DNA of 64,000 nt from Beaufortia kweichowensis. Its lineage: Eukaryota; Chordata; Actinopteri; Cypriniformes; Gastromyzontidae. The stretch covers positions 310,001 to 374,000 of the forward strand of contig CM032799.1 in NCBI GenBank assembly GCA_019155185.1, in the 5' to 3' direction. Every line of letters begins with the position of its first letter. The stretch's first letter is position 1. A program made the position numbers and the translations under genes. Positions 50,164 through 63,292 of the stretch are shown here, in pieces. Below the pieces are notes generated by a model. It was not told the DNA's origin and ran no database searches. It worked only from the letters and a program-made list of their open reading frames with translations.

Positions 50164-50380
50164 AGTGAAAATTCTGTCAGCATGAACTAAAAATGACCAA
50201 TTTTATTGTTCCAGATCGATCTGGTTTCTTTTGTTAAACAGAATATGAGCATTTCAGTCACCATTCACTTTCATTCTATGAAACGATATACAATAAAAGT
50301 AAATGGTGACTGAGGCTTTCTGACATTCTGTGTTCCACAGATGAAAGACAATCAAGTTTGGAAGACAAAATGTTATTTTT
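50164..50380. mobile_element. Diverged foldback MITE
   Basis: TCAGTCACCATTCACTTTCAT at about 50255-50275 faces AAAAGTAAATGGTGACTGAG at about 50295-50314, with the wider arms CTTTCTGACATTCTGTGTTC and the GTTCCACAGATGAAAGAC end as in the family at 58365 and 60738. A hairpin-forming, non-autonomous relic. Confidence 0.6.
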
Positions 50381-51595
50381 TGTCTCTGTCGTCTTTCACT
50401 CTCTCTCACATTCTCACTGTGATCATTTATGAATATTACAGATGGCATGTTTTAAAATGACAGCACTTCAACACTTTCTTGAAAGTCTGTCTGTAGCTCT
50501 TACCGGTTCATTTCTGCTTAATTATAGCTCATTTCTCATTCATGTTTTTGAACACACTGTTTTTTCTCTGAATGTCACAGCGTGTATTGTTTATTTCTGT
50601 TGAGCCTCTCACAGGAAGCCTCTGGTTTTACCAGCAAACTCTGCATTTATTCACTGCATTCAGCCCTGAACATACACACAGCAGTGTCTTCAGTCATCTA
50701 AATGCAGTGTCAGTGACTTTCATGTATATAACTGTGCTGGTCAGACCAGCGGATGTCAATTGAATGGTCACCATTGACCAGTGAGATCAACTTGACACAT
50801 ATTAGCAATGCTGGGCTCCTTAGATGTCCTCTATAGTGTCCTGATGCAGAAGGTAATGAAGGTCAAATTTTTTGCGCGTTCTCACATTTGTTATGTCTAA
50901 AATGGTTCTTTATTTCTCATATACTGTATTTGTTGTTGTGTGTTATGGTTTATAAATGATTATAACACAGCACTCTGTCACACAAATACTTCATTCTGAT
51001 TGGCCAGTTGTGACATGGTACATTGTGTTCATGGTATGTCGTATAAGGTTAATTAATAACATATATGAGATTGAAATGATTAAACTAAATTGTTTGGTCA
51101 TCTTCCTTGTTTTGTCTAAAATGTTTTTTTCTTTGTTGAAGGTTTATGTTTGTTACAAATAAGCTAATAAAGGTACCTCATAATACACTTTAAATTAAAA
51201 CCTTGGGTAAAAGGAATACAAAAACATAAAGAAAAAAGATGCATTTAAGTCTGTTCAAAAAGTCAAATAGCAAATCAATATTCTCCAACTTTTATTTTAT
51301 TTTGCCAGCTAATTTACTGATGTAACATTAATGTTAACTTGCAGGTAATGATGATTTAGTGGACAATTAAATAATTGGTTATTACTTGTAGGTAATTTTT
51401 ATGTCAAAGTGTAATCAATAGATGTAATTGATGACTCTCTTACTGCTTAATGGGTCGGAGAGGACACAGTTGCTTACTATGTCTGTTTTACAACGGCTTC
51501 GATTGTGACTAATGAGAGCTGAAACTGTTCTTTATATCTATGCATTGTAGAATTTAGGCTTTTCTCTGAATCTTACTACGGTCTGTGTCTTACAG

Positions 51596-51773
51596 CTGAT
51601 CGCCGTGTACGAGGAACATGAGGCTCAGCAAAGGAGTGCCGTTAGTCCCGGGAACGGGCCGGGAAGCTCCTTAACAGGACAGTCCAGCCCGGAACCGTAC
51701 GACTCTGAACTCGCCTGCTTCCAGCCAATCAAAGGAGGAGAAATCGAAGTCAACTCATCTGCCCTAAAATCAA
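51596..51773 (+). CDS. pard3b: pard3b coding exon C (codons 74-133): end of the N-terminal domain and start of the linker
   Basis: This 178-nt exon (59 codons plus one base) starts LIAVYEEHEAQQ, completing the N-terminal domain that in human PARD3B I recall as LIAVFEEQEP. It then runs into a Gly/Ser/Pro-rich, probably disordered linker (SPGNGPGSS, GQSSPEPYDSEL). A second conserved patch, FQPIKGGEIEVNSSALK, corresponds to the AFKPIGGEIEVTPSALK patch I recall from human PARD3B. The acceptor is pyrimidine-rich and ends TCTTACAG at 51595; the donor is ATCAA|GTATGT at 51774, leaving a phase-1 intron. Reading on past the donor gives only a short unrelated tail before a stop, as expected for intron. 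The exon is GC-richer than its flanks. Confidence 0.9.
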
Positions 51774-52863
51774 GTATGTATCCAAAAAATACTGTTCGAG
51801 AGCAAGTGTTTAGTGAAGTGAAGTTAGTATTTGGAGGAAAGAAAACTGAAACGTGATGTATCAGCATTAAAGCAACAGTCTTGTGATGAAACGTGTGCTT
51901 CAGAGTTAATGGTGAGTGAAATAATAGACTGTCGCTCTGAGAGATGATATTATACGGCGTGTTTTAAGCTTGAAATGACTCACTCGTGTGGCCGTGAACA
52001 AACCTCTGCCAAATGTTCCCTGTGCATTACAGTACTCCTTCATATTAAAGATAATATCACTTTTAATACACGCTTCACCTTAACCAACTCCATTCTCTCG
52101 CATCTCTAAACTGTAATAAAATCTGCCTGAGGAATTTCACCATCAGAGAAAGTCGTTGCAGTTGAAAATTATAGAGCTTCAACATTTTTTTTAAATGTAT
52201 TCAGAGAAGGACATTTTCTCCAGGTTCGAGCGGTTTTGGAATGCTGCTGTTTTACTACATCACCTCAGGGGATGTTTTTTAGGCATGTGGGCCGGTTTCA
52301 CCTCTGCCTGATGTCATGCGCACCTCCACTACAGAGAACACACCCCTATTTCATCCAAATGTCAGCGAGTGTGTGTGATTCAGAACATGTTTGCACACCG
52401 AAATTAAACCCTTGGTAAAATAAGCTGGGGAATGGTGTGTATATATGTAGGTTTATAAGTGTGTCTCCTTGTAAATCTTTGTGTTTTAAGTTTGGTTGTA
52501 AAAGCTGACACAGGGGCTTGTAATGTTCAGCATGCTGGAAAAGTGGCTTTTTTCTTTGGCGAGCCAGACATTCCTGGGAGGTGCTCGGGTTTCTTTGTCT
52601 CCGCGTAAAGATGGAGGTGTCAGATGATGGAGTGATCTTCTTCATTCTCCACAGTTGTAAATGTGCCGTTGGTCACGTTGACGGACTCTGATGTACATCT
52701 GTATCTCCGTCATCTGTTTAGAAGAGAGATCACATGAACGCTCAGACTGTCTCTCGCACGTAAACAAAGTTTGAATAGGCAGAGAATATAATAGGATGGA
52801 AAATACTAGATGTGCTCGTGCATTTAAAAACAGATATCAAAATATCAAGGTCACTCTTTTACA

Positions 52864-54432
52864 TACATGTCCAGTAGCGGTCAAAGTCTGGAAACACTCA
52901 CTGTTGTTTAGATTTTTGCACATGTTAGAATAGCAGTAAACTCATGAAAATCATGAAATAACACAGCTGTAACTGTGAGAATTATGTTGTGACTAAAGCA
53001 TATAAAATGAATGAACACTGTTACATTTGATCATCTTCATAAAGTACTTCATCCTTTGTCTGTTTGTCTATAATTTGCAAAATCATACTTCTGGCATTTT
53101 ATCATTTTATCATCCAGCTTCTTTTGAGGTCTTAACCTGAAAAGCTTTTTAAACAACACAGAAGGACTCTCATCGGCTGCTTTTTATTCATTATTTGCTC
53201 CAAGTAGTTCATTTCTAAAATATTTTTTTAATAAAGTTTTTATTTCTAATTATAAAAATAATATGTTGTCTAGAAAAGGCGGCTAATTTCAAACTATATT
53301 AAAATATACACCTTCAGATTAAAAGGTTTTTTGCAATAAATGACATCATTGCAAAAGATCATGAGAAATATTTTTGTCAGTCGTGTTAAATGTTTGATTG
53401 GTACTGTATAATGAAAAGTAACGGGGACTGGGACTGTCAAGGTTCTAAAATAAATATAAAAACCCCATAAATGTTTCTTGAAAGTTGTCCGTTCAGCTGA
53501 CACGCTAGATTCTTCTGAGAAATTCAGACTGAACACAGTTGTTTTTCCCTGATCTCCTTCATTCACCAAAGATCCAAGATGGATTAAAAATGGCACATTG
53601 ACGTCATGTTGTCTAGCTCAAATATTTCTCGTGTTTCGTAACCAATCGTCATTGACATTCTTTTTACGAGATGCAGTGGAAGATATTTTGTCCACACAAG
53701 CTATTATATGACCTCAGAGGATGTAAAATATAGTTCATGAGTCATGAGAGCACTTTTATGATGCTTTTATTGTCCAGATTTGTCATTTTAGAGCTTGTCA
53801 GCTCTATTTCCCATTAACTTCTTTAATTGGAAACAATGACCAGGATATTTTTTACATATTGACCTTTGGTTTCATGGAGGAAAAGAAATGATGTGGGTTT
53901 GGAATGACGAGAGTAACAAATGAAAGAATTTTCCTTTAGAAATATTCCTTTAATAAGAAAACTCACTGATCCTTCCCTGACGGTGTAGCCAACGGTCAAA
54001 AGTTCACACACAATGTTTCTCATAATCTTAACAATCTTTTCATCTGATGGTAAATATTTCAATGTTTGAAATTACTTTTGTAGACAAAAAATAATTGTGC
54101 CAACACAATAATTACTTTTATTAGATAATATTAATATTGTAAATTAAACTATTTGTAAAATTTGATTACTTTGACCAAATAAGAATAAAAAGCAGTCAAT
54201 AAGAGTCCAGCGTTGATAGAAATTCCTTCAGTGCTGTTTAAAAAGCTTCCCAGGTTGAGATCTCAAAACGCTGGATGATAAAATCATTTATTTTAGATGC
54301 TTTTAGTCACAACACAATTCCCACACTTACAGATGTGTTATTTCATGGTTTTGATGAGTTCATTGCTATTTTAAAATGTGGAAAAAAGTCTAAACAACAG
54401 TGAGGATTTCCAAACTTTTTAGTGGTACTGTA
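52864..54432. mobile_element. Tc1-like transposon relic with long inverted arms, no recognisable transposase
   Basis: The left arm (from 52866) reads CAAAGTCTGGAAACACTCAC, then TGTTGTTTAGATTTTTGCAC. The right arm, read on the - strand from 54432, gives TACAGTACCACTAAAAAGTT, then TGGAAATCCTCACTGTTG. The arms match each other over about 240 bases (left about 52866-53215, including an extra 80 bases or so; right about 54150-54430). TA flanks both ends, as expected for Tc1/mariner insertion, and the CAGTACCAC...AAAAGTTTGGA end is a common fish Tc1-family end. The 0.9 kb core, about the length of a Tc1 transposase gene, has only short frames on either strand (53294-53596 and 53823-54062, both minus) that do not resemble a transposase. 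Confidence 0.65.
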
Positions 54433-56927
54433 TATTACAATTGAACATGTGAAAATGAATGTCATACCAGCTTCTTTTGTTTGGCCATTCATTTAACTCA
54501 TGGTTTTAATCCACCTAATATGTTGTTATGGCTAAAGATGTATATCCTGCGCATGTGCACAAAGACCAACAATTCATATTGCAAATGGATCCCAAGAACA
54601 CATTGTGTGGGAACGCCCACTAAAAGTCCATTTTTGTTGCAACTCAACCCTGCAGAGATCTGTCATTATGAAGCCACCTTCCAAATCAATACACACATAA
54701 AGACGCACACCCCGGTATTTCCCAGCGTACGGCCCGACCCGCCTCTCTAAGTGGATTATTCCTCCAGTCCAAATGAATGCCGAGCGTCCAGCCATCCATG
54801 AACAGGAAGAATACACGTCTTCACAATCCAATCAGCCACCTTTCATTGAGTTATATGATGACCTGTGAAATCCCTGCTACCAGAGCAGCACTCTAATACT
54901 ATTTTATGCTCTATAGGTTTGTTTTATTACTCCAATTAATTCACAAAGCAGCAAGGCAAAAAATCAATTTCAGCGTTTTGAGTAGATTGCTCACCGTCTC
55001 TGTGACTGGGCAGGGCGGGGGGGAATTTAATGTAGAGTTTTGCTCGATTGCCTGAAACATACTTCATGCAAGTATGTAAATGAAGATGCTTCCAGCTACA
55101 CAAGCTTGATCTGACTAGCAAGTTACTACTAAGTGCAGACTATAAGACGATGCAAATACATTTTGCATTCTCAACATTGCCACAGGGGGCACTGTGCAAG
55201 ACATCAGTGTAAATGGTCTTCAGTTTGGCATTGTAATAGTGCCGTTTAAAGAGTCTTATTGAGCTTAACTTAGTTAAAGCTAGTTTACCTGTTGAATATT
55301 AAGGTTTGTTATCGACCACAACAATGCAAGAATGAGTCGAGTCAGAGAACATGATGAAAATAAACATGAGAACTGTCACAGCAGATATTGAGTATACACA
55401 TGAACATGGCTCAACTACAGTTCAGACTTAATCAAACATTATTAAGTCTTACTTTTTTTTTCATTTTAGGTATTTTTATAAATTATAATAAAATAAAAAA
55501 TATATTTTTGTTTATGTTTCATCTCAAGTCTTATAGTTTGTCATGATCACATCAATATTGAACAATAAAATATGAAAGTGTATAGCATGAGTGTTCCTCC
55601 TGAGGAACGGTTTTAAAAACTTTTCTTCTTTTTTACAGAAGGTTTTGGTATCTTTGCTACAAATGAAGAACACATGATGTTGTTTAAAACATTCTCAGAT
55701 CATGCTGGAATAATGTCATGTAGAGCACATGCCAGTTTAAGTGCATGCTGTCATTAAGGCAATGATAAATATTAAAAAACAGAAAATACTAAAAAAAATA
55801 CTAAAATCCTTGTTATTTACGAATTTAAGAGAATATCTCTTATTTAATATAATTGTTTATTAAATATTAGATATGAAAACAATGTTTTTGCTATTTGCAT
55901 TCTTGCATGTTCTGCAGTGTTTCGGCCCTAAAGAGAATCTGAGGTTTATTGAGTATTGGTGGGATTCCTGGGACTGTTTACATGTTCAGTCAGCATGTAT
56001 GTGAACTCATAGATCATTTTCATTTGATTTGAAGGGATGTTGTTATGGCACTGCCATGAGTTTAACACACACATGTTTGCACTAGTGCCGTCAGGGCCCG
56101 GAGGTCTTCTGAGAGCAGCGGTGTCATCTGGAGTGTGTCAGCATGTGTAGATGTCACGGTGAGCAGCTCTGGTCAAAACATGTTGTGCCTGTAGTTGACT
56201 GCTCATATTATACTGAAGTTGGATGACAGAGGCTGATTACTGTTTGATTTCATTGTGTAGAAGAGACCAGCTTTGGTCTTTTGGGTTCCACTGAGACAAA
56301 AAGAGTCACATGAGGGTGTGTAAATGATGACAAGCCCGAGTGTTATGTGTAACTGTTAACATGAGCCCGTTTCTCCTTCCTAAACTACAGCCTTTTATTC
56401 ATTGCTGTAATTTTATATGAAAAGGATTCTTCTGTTGTATTACTGCAGATATTGCTGTGGTCGCTTCGTATCCGTTTCATTCGTAACGAGATGTGAACTC
56501 TTTTTGCAAGAGAGAGTTTGTGTGTGTGTAGATCTGCTCACGTTTCAACATTCAACACCATATGCTTGAGTTAAAGTCCAAAGACTTTAATTAGTTTGTC
56601 ACACTGGAGCAGTCCGTAGACAGTTCTCATCACTCACGCTTCTCACTTTTTACTTTAAGTTGGAAAAATGCTCAAATTACTCAGCATTTTTCTGTGGGAA
56701 ATAGTTGGGATGTGAAAATTGGAAATGCTTTTCATTTTGAGAGGAGGTGACATTGTTGGGCTGCTGAATAATTGCTAGTCCACAGTTTATGCGCAATACT
56801 GGCCAGCTGAAGAGGAAGTCGAGCTGTTTATGAATCAGTCTTCTGAGCTGCTTCTTTTTAATGATTTTGTTGAACCAATTTGCAAAGCGTTTGTAAAACT
56901 GTGAGGTGTGACGGCTGGATGCAAATT

Positions 56928-56965
56928 ATACTACCACTTAAAAGTTTGCACAGGTTTGTTTTAAC
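56928..56965. mobile_element. Lone Tc1-like end
   Basis: TATACTACCACTTAAAAG followed by TTTGCACAGGTTTG resembles the end of the relic at 52864-54432 (TACAGTACCACTAAAAAGTTTGG). No partner end is visible within the next few hundred bases, so this looks like a truncated or decayed copy. Confidence 0.4.
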
Positions 56966-57539
56966 CTTTTGGTCTAAAGCCTGATGTTTTAATACTTTTA
57001 GTACTGCTAATATTATTTTTTATTCAGTTAGAAAGTCTGTAAAATATGCATGTCTTTTTATGTAATGATTTGTTTCACTACATACAGTAAAACACCAAAC
57101 AATTCCTATACTTCAGTTTGTTTTGTTTCATAACTGTACTATTGAGTAAATGATTTAGACTATAGATAGAAGTATATTACTATAAATAGGGGGAAGTATA
57201 GTGCAGGAAGTCCCGCCTTCCACTCAAAAGAGCCAATCATCAATCATTAAATATTGACAATTCTTTAGGCGAGCTTGTGTTGTGTGCACATGCACATGAT
57301 CAACCTGGAAAAGTGTTTTTTAAAGTTTGATTCAAGCTAAAAAAGAATGATATGTGGTACAGTTGATGTCATGTTAAAGTTGAAAATATGTTGTTTTATT
57401 GTGACCTTAGCCAGTGATTCCTTCATTCCCGCAGAGAGCCGAGACTTTGATTATACACATTGAAGTTTGTGTAATATTTCAAAATGTTTGCTCAAGTTTG
57501 CATGTTTTTAAGACCGATGACCCATCCCTTTGAGCTTCT

Positions 57540-57850
57540 CCAGGTTTTCCTCATCGACTCTAACCTCACGGTCTCTTTGTTGGTCTTGGATTGTGAGTAA
57601 CGTGTCCCTCAGGAGCTGCTGTTGTAAATTACCTCGGGCATCCTAAACCTCCCCATCGGCCGCTCGCACGGGTCTTTCTCCTCCGTCCTGACCTCGCTAA
57701 AGCGCCGACACTGATGGACAGTGTAAACATCTCGGCAGCGATCTCCTGCCTAATCCAAAGCAGGCCGAGTGGCAGCAGAGTGTCTAACGCAGCATTTGTC
57801 ATGCTGTCAGGCGTGAGATGGGCCAGGGGTGAGACGGCGAGAGAAGAGAC
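57540..57850. promoter_or_regulatory. CpG-rich candidate regulatory block in intron 3
   Basis: Unique sequence with many CpGs (CCCATCGGCCGCTCGCACGG, GCTAAAGCGCCGACACTG, CTCGGCAGCGATCTCC) in an AT-rich intron. It is followed by a purine-rich stretch (57838-57955). No coding frame with splice borders. A conserved non-coding element is the likeliest explanation. Confidence 0.3.
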
Positions 57851-58364
57851 AGAAAAAAGGAGAAGAAATAGGACAGCATGAAAGAAAAAGCCAGCGGGAG
57901 AGAGCGAGCCGTTGTGATTTAGGACGGGTTCGATGAAGGAGAGAGAGGAAGTACATGCTTTACCTCACGGGTCTTTTTTCCACTGTAGGGCATCTGGCAA
58001 GTGTCACCTGAGGCCTTGTGGTTAAAATCATGCTTCGGTATGCGTGTAGTTTCCTGACAGAGGGGTTATCTTTAATAGAGACGAACCTGTGCACTTTTAT
58101 CACTTCTGACATGTTTATGAATTGTTTTGTGACATAACTGTAAACTCTCATAGATGATGTGCAGAAATGTTGTTTGGTGAACCTGTGTTGTCAGCTACAC
58201 TTAAAGTGCACACCAAACATTGTCGTCATTAAATCCAGTAACAAAACAGACATTTATGTCAAGATAATTGAGTTTAGGGTTCTACATGAACTGATCCTGT
58301 TTGTGCTTCAAAAGAACTCGCAGAACACTGTCAGATGAGGCTTTCTGGACTTCTGGAAAGTGTT

Positions 58365-58535
58365 TAAAGGGATCGTTCACCCAAAAATAAAATTATTTCA
58401 GTATTTCCTCACGCTCATGTCATGTTAAACCTGTATGACTTTCTTTCATCAGCAGAACACAGAAGAAGAGATTTTGCCAAACGCTGGTAACCAGCACCCG
58501 ATTCACTTTCATAGTATGAACACAAGATATAATGA
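58365..58535. mobile_element. Half copy of the foldback MITE
   Basis: AAAGGGATCGTTCACCCAAA through CAGAACACAGAAGAAGAGAT and CGCTGGTAACCAGCACCCG is the left arm of the same family as 60738-61039. After the loop region (CATAGTATGAACACAAGATA) the sequence leaves the element, so the right arm is deleted. Confidence 0.75.
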
Positions 58536-60737
58536 AAGTCACTGGCTGTGGACCAGTGGATGTCTCGTTTTTTTAACTCGCAGCGCTTTGCTTTTTTGAA
58601 ACAAATTTGTATAAAATAACCATGCTAATTTTTAAGATGACTTGGTTGCAATGTGATGAGGTCGTTTTATTATATAGCACTTGTTGCATAACTAATATTA
58701 AGTAATATTTCTGTGTATACCGCACAGTACTCAGTAAGCTACAGTAGTGTTATATTTCCAGCATAGCCCGTAAGTGCCAATAATAATGAAGTTCACTGAA
58801 ATTTAATAAGAAATTTCATTAAAGTTTCTTAAATAATTGAATCAGATGGGGCTGCTGTAATCGAGTCTTTTGTGGAAGTGATTTGATTGACACTGTGATT
58901 GTAACACTATCATCAAATGAAGTGATTTGAGTGATAATGTATGAGAAAGTATGAGAGCTTAGAGAAGTGATGCTGATGCAAGTGCCAGCAATAGTGTCAG
59001 TGTATCTGTAGTGAAATGTCTTTTTATTTCATCTGGTTTTTGTAAGGTTCATGTGAACCAGCTTTTTATAACTATTCTGAATGTGTAAAATGTGTCTTGT
59101 GAGTATTTTATTTCAATCAGACACGTTTTATTTAAAACACTGAGACAACTCTCTTTCCTGTCTGTTTTTAAGACACGCACACCCAGTTCTGCTAAAACAC
59201 ATTTTGAATGATGATATTGAAAGGAGCATTGATTTTTTTTCATCAATAACTCCAGATTTAAGTGCATCCAGGGTGTTCTTTTAATCAGGATCAATACTTG
59301 ACCCTACCAATGTTTTTGACATATGTCTATATATTTTCTTTTGGTTTGGTGAGACCCCAGGGCTTTGATATCAAAAGGTCAGATCTCTTTCCTAGTATCA
59401 CTTTAGCTTTTCATGATGTCTCTACAGCTTTGATTCTGGATTGTCCTGTCATTTACTAGGTTTACTTGAAAAGAATATTGCGATATTATTCATAATTGAG
59501 TTATATTTAAATGCTGTAAGTGTCACGTAAATGCAGCTCGATTGACATTGACAATGAGATCGCTGGCACCATAGGAACATCTTACAGACTTTTACAGAAA
59601 TTTTATGGCTTGCGAATTGCAATTGTGTTGTTTTTCTATTGTTATTTGTTTGGGTGTGAATGAAAATGAATGAGTTAAATTACTGTTCAATATTCCTACA
59701 GTTAGCATTAGCGAGCATCAAAAGTACAGCATGTAAACATATTTTATAATAAAAGCCAGAGCATGGGCTGTAATCTGTAAATGATGTGCTTGCAAACACC
59801 GCCATTGCCTTTAGTTCCTACAAACAGAAAACTGAAAGGACAGAGATGTCTCATCGTAAAAAAACAGATAGATAAAGACAGAGACAAACAGTGATGAGTA
59901 AAGACCCGCAGGTCTGCAGTTTTAGACCACCGAGCAGAACGTCCCTCTCGTCCCTAGATATGCATCTCCATCTGCCCCGATCCCCCGGTGTAAATCTACA
60001 CTCATCTTTTCACCAACACACCATCCGTTACACTCAACTTTAATGGCCTCTGGCTCTCATCTGACCAGCAGGAACCTGGGCGGCACGATCTAAAGCAAGT
60101 AAGACTGAGGAATAAGCTCACACTACCAAATCAGTCAAAGCTGGAGTCTAACGCACATCCACTGAAGCCATCATGTAAGGCTAATCGCTCATGACTGAGA
60201 GTGATGGATGCTGGGAAGTTATGGGAAGGAAGGCCAGGCTTTGTAATTGTGCTTCAGGTGTTAACTCTTGTTCCTTGTCATTGTGGGACATAGCTGCTTA
60301 ATTCTGATGGTTAATGGAGGTTCCACTGGTTAATATGACGTATGGAACGGTGCTTAAATTTGAACTGCTTTTAGATCTGAAACATTGAAAAGTTGAGATC
60401 GCTGGATGGTTTACAGAGCGCTGGAGAAAAGTAGACACAGTTTTAAAGAGACATTTTGCTCTTTTGTAACAAATGCACTTGAGATTGTGCTATATTATAT
60501 ACTACATCAGTCATGGAGTTGGGGGTTGCAGGGTTAACTTTGCCTTTTACCTGAGACTAACACATGACATCTGCTCTTCTACATTGTAATTTATAATGCG
60601 GCGGTTCTTAACCCTTGTAACTACGAGGTTTCTTCCACAGACTGTGATTTGTTTTTTTGCATTTCTGCTGAAATCACTTACTTATTTTTAAACTTGTAAC
60701 GAAACTAAAGCAAAACATTAAATGTACAGGACATTAT

Positions 60738-61039
60738 TAAAGGGACAGTTCACCCAAAAATAAATGTTTTTTATTATTTCCTCCCCCTCATGTCATGTTA
60801 AACCTGTATGGCTTTCTTTCAGCAGAACACAGAAGAAGAGATTTTGTAAAACGCTGGTTACCGGCACTCATTCACAGTATGAACACAAGATACAATAGAA
60901 GTCAATGAGTGCCGATAACCAGCGCTTTACAAAATCTCTTCTTCTGTGTTCCACAAAAGAAAGAATGATATACAGGGTTTGAATGACATAAGGGTAAAAA
61001 ATGATGACATTTTTATTTGTGGGCGGACTATCCCTTTAA
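60738..61039. mobile_element. Complete foldback MITE
   Basis: Ends TTAAAGGGACAGTTCACCC (left) and GGGCGGACTATCCCTTTAA (right) are inverted copies. Inside, CGCTGGTTACCGGCACTCATT at about 60852 faces AATGAGTGCCGATAACCAGCG at about 60904, so the whole element folds into one hairpin. It is the best-preserved member in the window; 796-1072 is close kin. Non-coding and non-autonomous. Confidence 0.8.
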
Positions 61040-61759
61040 TACTTTTAGTGTCAACTATTACATTAATTATTAATTATAACAAGCATAATGACATACCGTT
61101 GTTGGCCAAGATGCCAGTATTGGTGCATCTGTATTCAGCATTTCATAACTAATGTTCTGGATCAGAACACACTCCAGTCCTTAACACAATGTTCTTTCTT
61201 TCTGTACACGTTTAACTTGTTTATCTGTATTCATGGCCATGAGCTGTTATATTAGGATCCTTCTGCTGCATTATAGAGTCATGGTCCACCGTTGGGCTGT
61301 TTGTTAGATCTAATTGACTGAATGAAGAGGAGCTTCACACTGGCTGGCTCTGAACAGCTGGGGGTCTGGGGGACCAGAGAGACGACTGGATCTCTTTATT
61401 GTCCCATTGTTCCTCATGGGGAGAGCAAGGCCGAGGGGTAACCCTGGGGGACATTTAGCCCGTGCTGTGGTGCACTGGAGAAAGTGAGGGAGCAGCTGGA
61501 AAAATTGGGCTTTAAGTTAGAAAGATTTCTCCTATATAATGATCATGATAATGATTTGTGCTTCTTCCTAAGGAAATTATCTTTATTACTGTAGGTTAAG
61601 ATAATTGTGAAATATCTTTCTTGTCCTATATAACATACTATAAAAAGTCATTTTCTTGTTGGTTCTTTCTAAGAAACGTATCTTTATTACAGTGTGATTT
61701 GAACAAACCCCAAAAAGGTGTGATATTACCTTAATACCTGGCAACCGTATATATTACAG

Positions 61760-62082
61760 TAGGGCTGTCAAACGATTAATCGCATCCAGAATAAACTATT
61801 GTGTTTTCATAATATATGTCTGTGTACTACATTTTGTATTTATAAACACAAAAACACATATTTAGGAAATATTGAGATGTATTTATTTATATTTACCAAT
61901 AAGCAAAATTGTATATAAACATTTATTAATGTATATATTTTATATTTTTATTAAACATATGCATGTGTATGTATGTGTTTATAACTACAAAATGAATATG
62001 TACAGAACACAGACATATATTATGTGAACACCAACTTTAAATCTGGAAGTGATTTATTGCGATTAATTGTTTGACAGCTTTA
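61760..62082. mobile_element. hAT-like MITE (GGGCTGTCAAACGATTAATCG ends)
   Basis: The left end TAGGGCTGTCAAACGATTAA continues TCGC; the right end GCGATTAATTGTTTGACAGC is its inverted copy with a few changes. The AT-rich interior has no coding frame. This non-autonomous repeat type is widespread in vertebrate genomes. I could not fix a target-site duplication by eye, so superfamily assignment is tentative. Confidence 0.7.
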
Positions 62083-63255
62083 CATTTCAGCTGGTGTATA
62101 TGGGCAGCAACCTACAGAAAGGTGGATTGATACATTGATTGGGTTTTTATCTGCACATCATGGATTTCAACGTGATTTACACTGTTTTTTAAAGATGTGT
62201 TGTCCAAAATGTCCAAAATGCAAAATAGTTATTATGTAGCGTTTCCTCCAACTGACAAGGTCACAATGTGATGTATCGCTCTTCTATTGGTAACGTGTCA
62301 TGTAATACAAATTTACAGGTCAGAGTTCACCAGTCTTGAAATGTAAAATGTTCATAAGAGATGACATTTTCAGTCTGTCCCATTTGTATGTGTTTGAATG
62401 GAAGTCAGTGGCACAAAAAGTCTAGTGAGACGTCCCATTTTTATTTGTCCCCAAACTTTTGTAATGAAATGAAATCTTGACATCTGTATTGATTTTTAAA
62501 TAGATCTATATATATAAAAAACATATAAATACTTTGTACAGCATCTAATGTGCCTTATATTCATTAAATTCACTTTGTCAATTTGGGTAAAAGCTACAAA
62601 ACTATGATATACTATGATGTGTACACAATACCATATATATCATAAATAAACTGGAGTGAGAGCATAGGCCCACATTCACAGTTAAAGGCATTTTAAACAG
62701 TTGATGGAGGCCAGCAGGTCTGATGAAGCTGAATGCAGCGCGCTTGATGGAAGCTGGAATGTGCAAAGCATCGTGTCAAAGCCTTTGACACATAGACAGC
62801 CGCTGTTTGCTCGCAGGAAAAGAACAAAATATACCCTTAAACCCTCTTGAAACGCTGTCAGATTTTTGCCGTCCTCTCTTGACGAGCCTGTGCTCCAGTG
62901 AAGTGTGTATAAGTGAGATGTAAACTGTGTTTAACTCGGGGTTCAAACTCTCACGTCGTACTGCTGAGCTGGAGAAACTGATCTCATAACAATATGACAC
63001 ACACACACATACATGTCCAGTCATGAAACACACTGTGACGGGCTTAAAAGCAGTCAACTATTCTAAGACAAGTGATTTTCATGTTTATTACAGTGTTCAC
63101 CAGCTAAATCATTGACAAATCCTCTGATGAATCAGGCACAGTAAGATTAGATACATGAATTCTAGGTTAATTTTAGTTGAATGTTTTGTAATATAACTAT
63201 GATCATTAAGGTAATGCAGGTGCATGAGAATGTTTGTGTAGTTCTTCCCTGTCTG

Positions 63256-63256
<1 letters not shown>

Positions 63257-63286
<30 letters not shown>
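63257..63286 (+). repeat. (TG)15 microsatellite forming the lead-in to the exon D acceptor
   Basis: Fifteen pure TG copies lie directly before TTTCAG|GT, where a polypyrimidine tract would normally be. In the RNA this is a UG repeat only six bases from the 3' splice site. UG tracts at this position are known targets of TDP-43-type and CELF-type proteins. Confidence 0.9.
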
Positions 63287-63289
<3 letters not shown>

Positions 63290-63292
63290 CAG

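Larger units (their letters stand above)
51774..63292 (+). other. pard3b intron 3 (11.5 kb)
   Basis: Phase-1 intron from GTATGT at 51774 to TTTCAG at 63292. It holds the Tc1-like relic (52864-54432), a lone Tc1-like end (about 56930), foldback MITE copies (58365-58535 and 60738-61039), a hAT-like MITE (61760-62082), a CpG-richer block at 57540-57850 and a milder one at 59900-60120. The last 36 bases before exon D are almost entirely a TG tract. I saw no additional coding exon. Confidence 0.8.
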
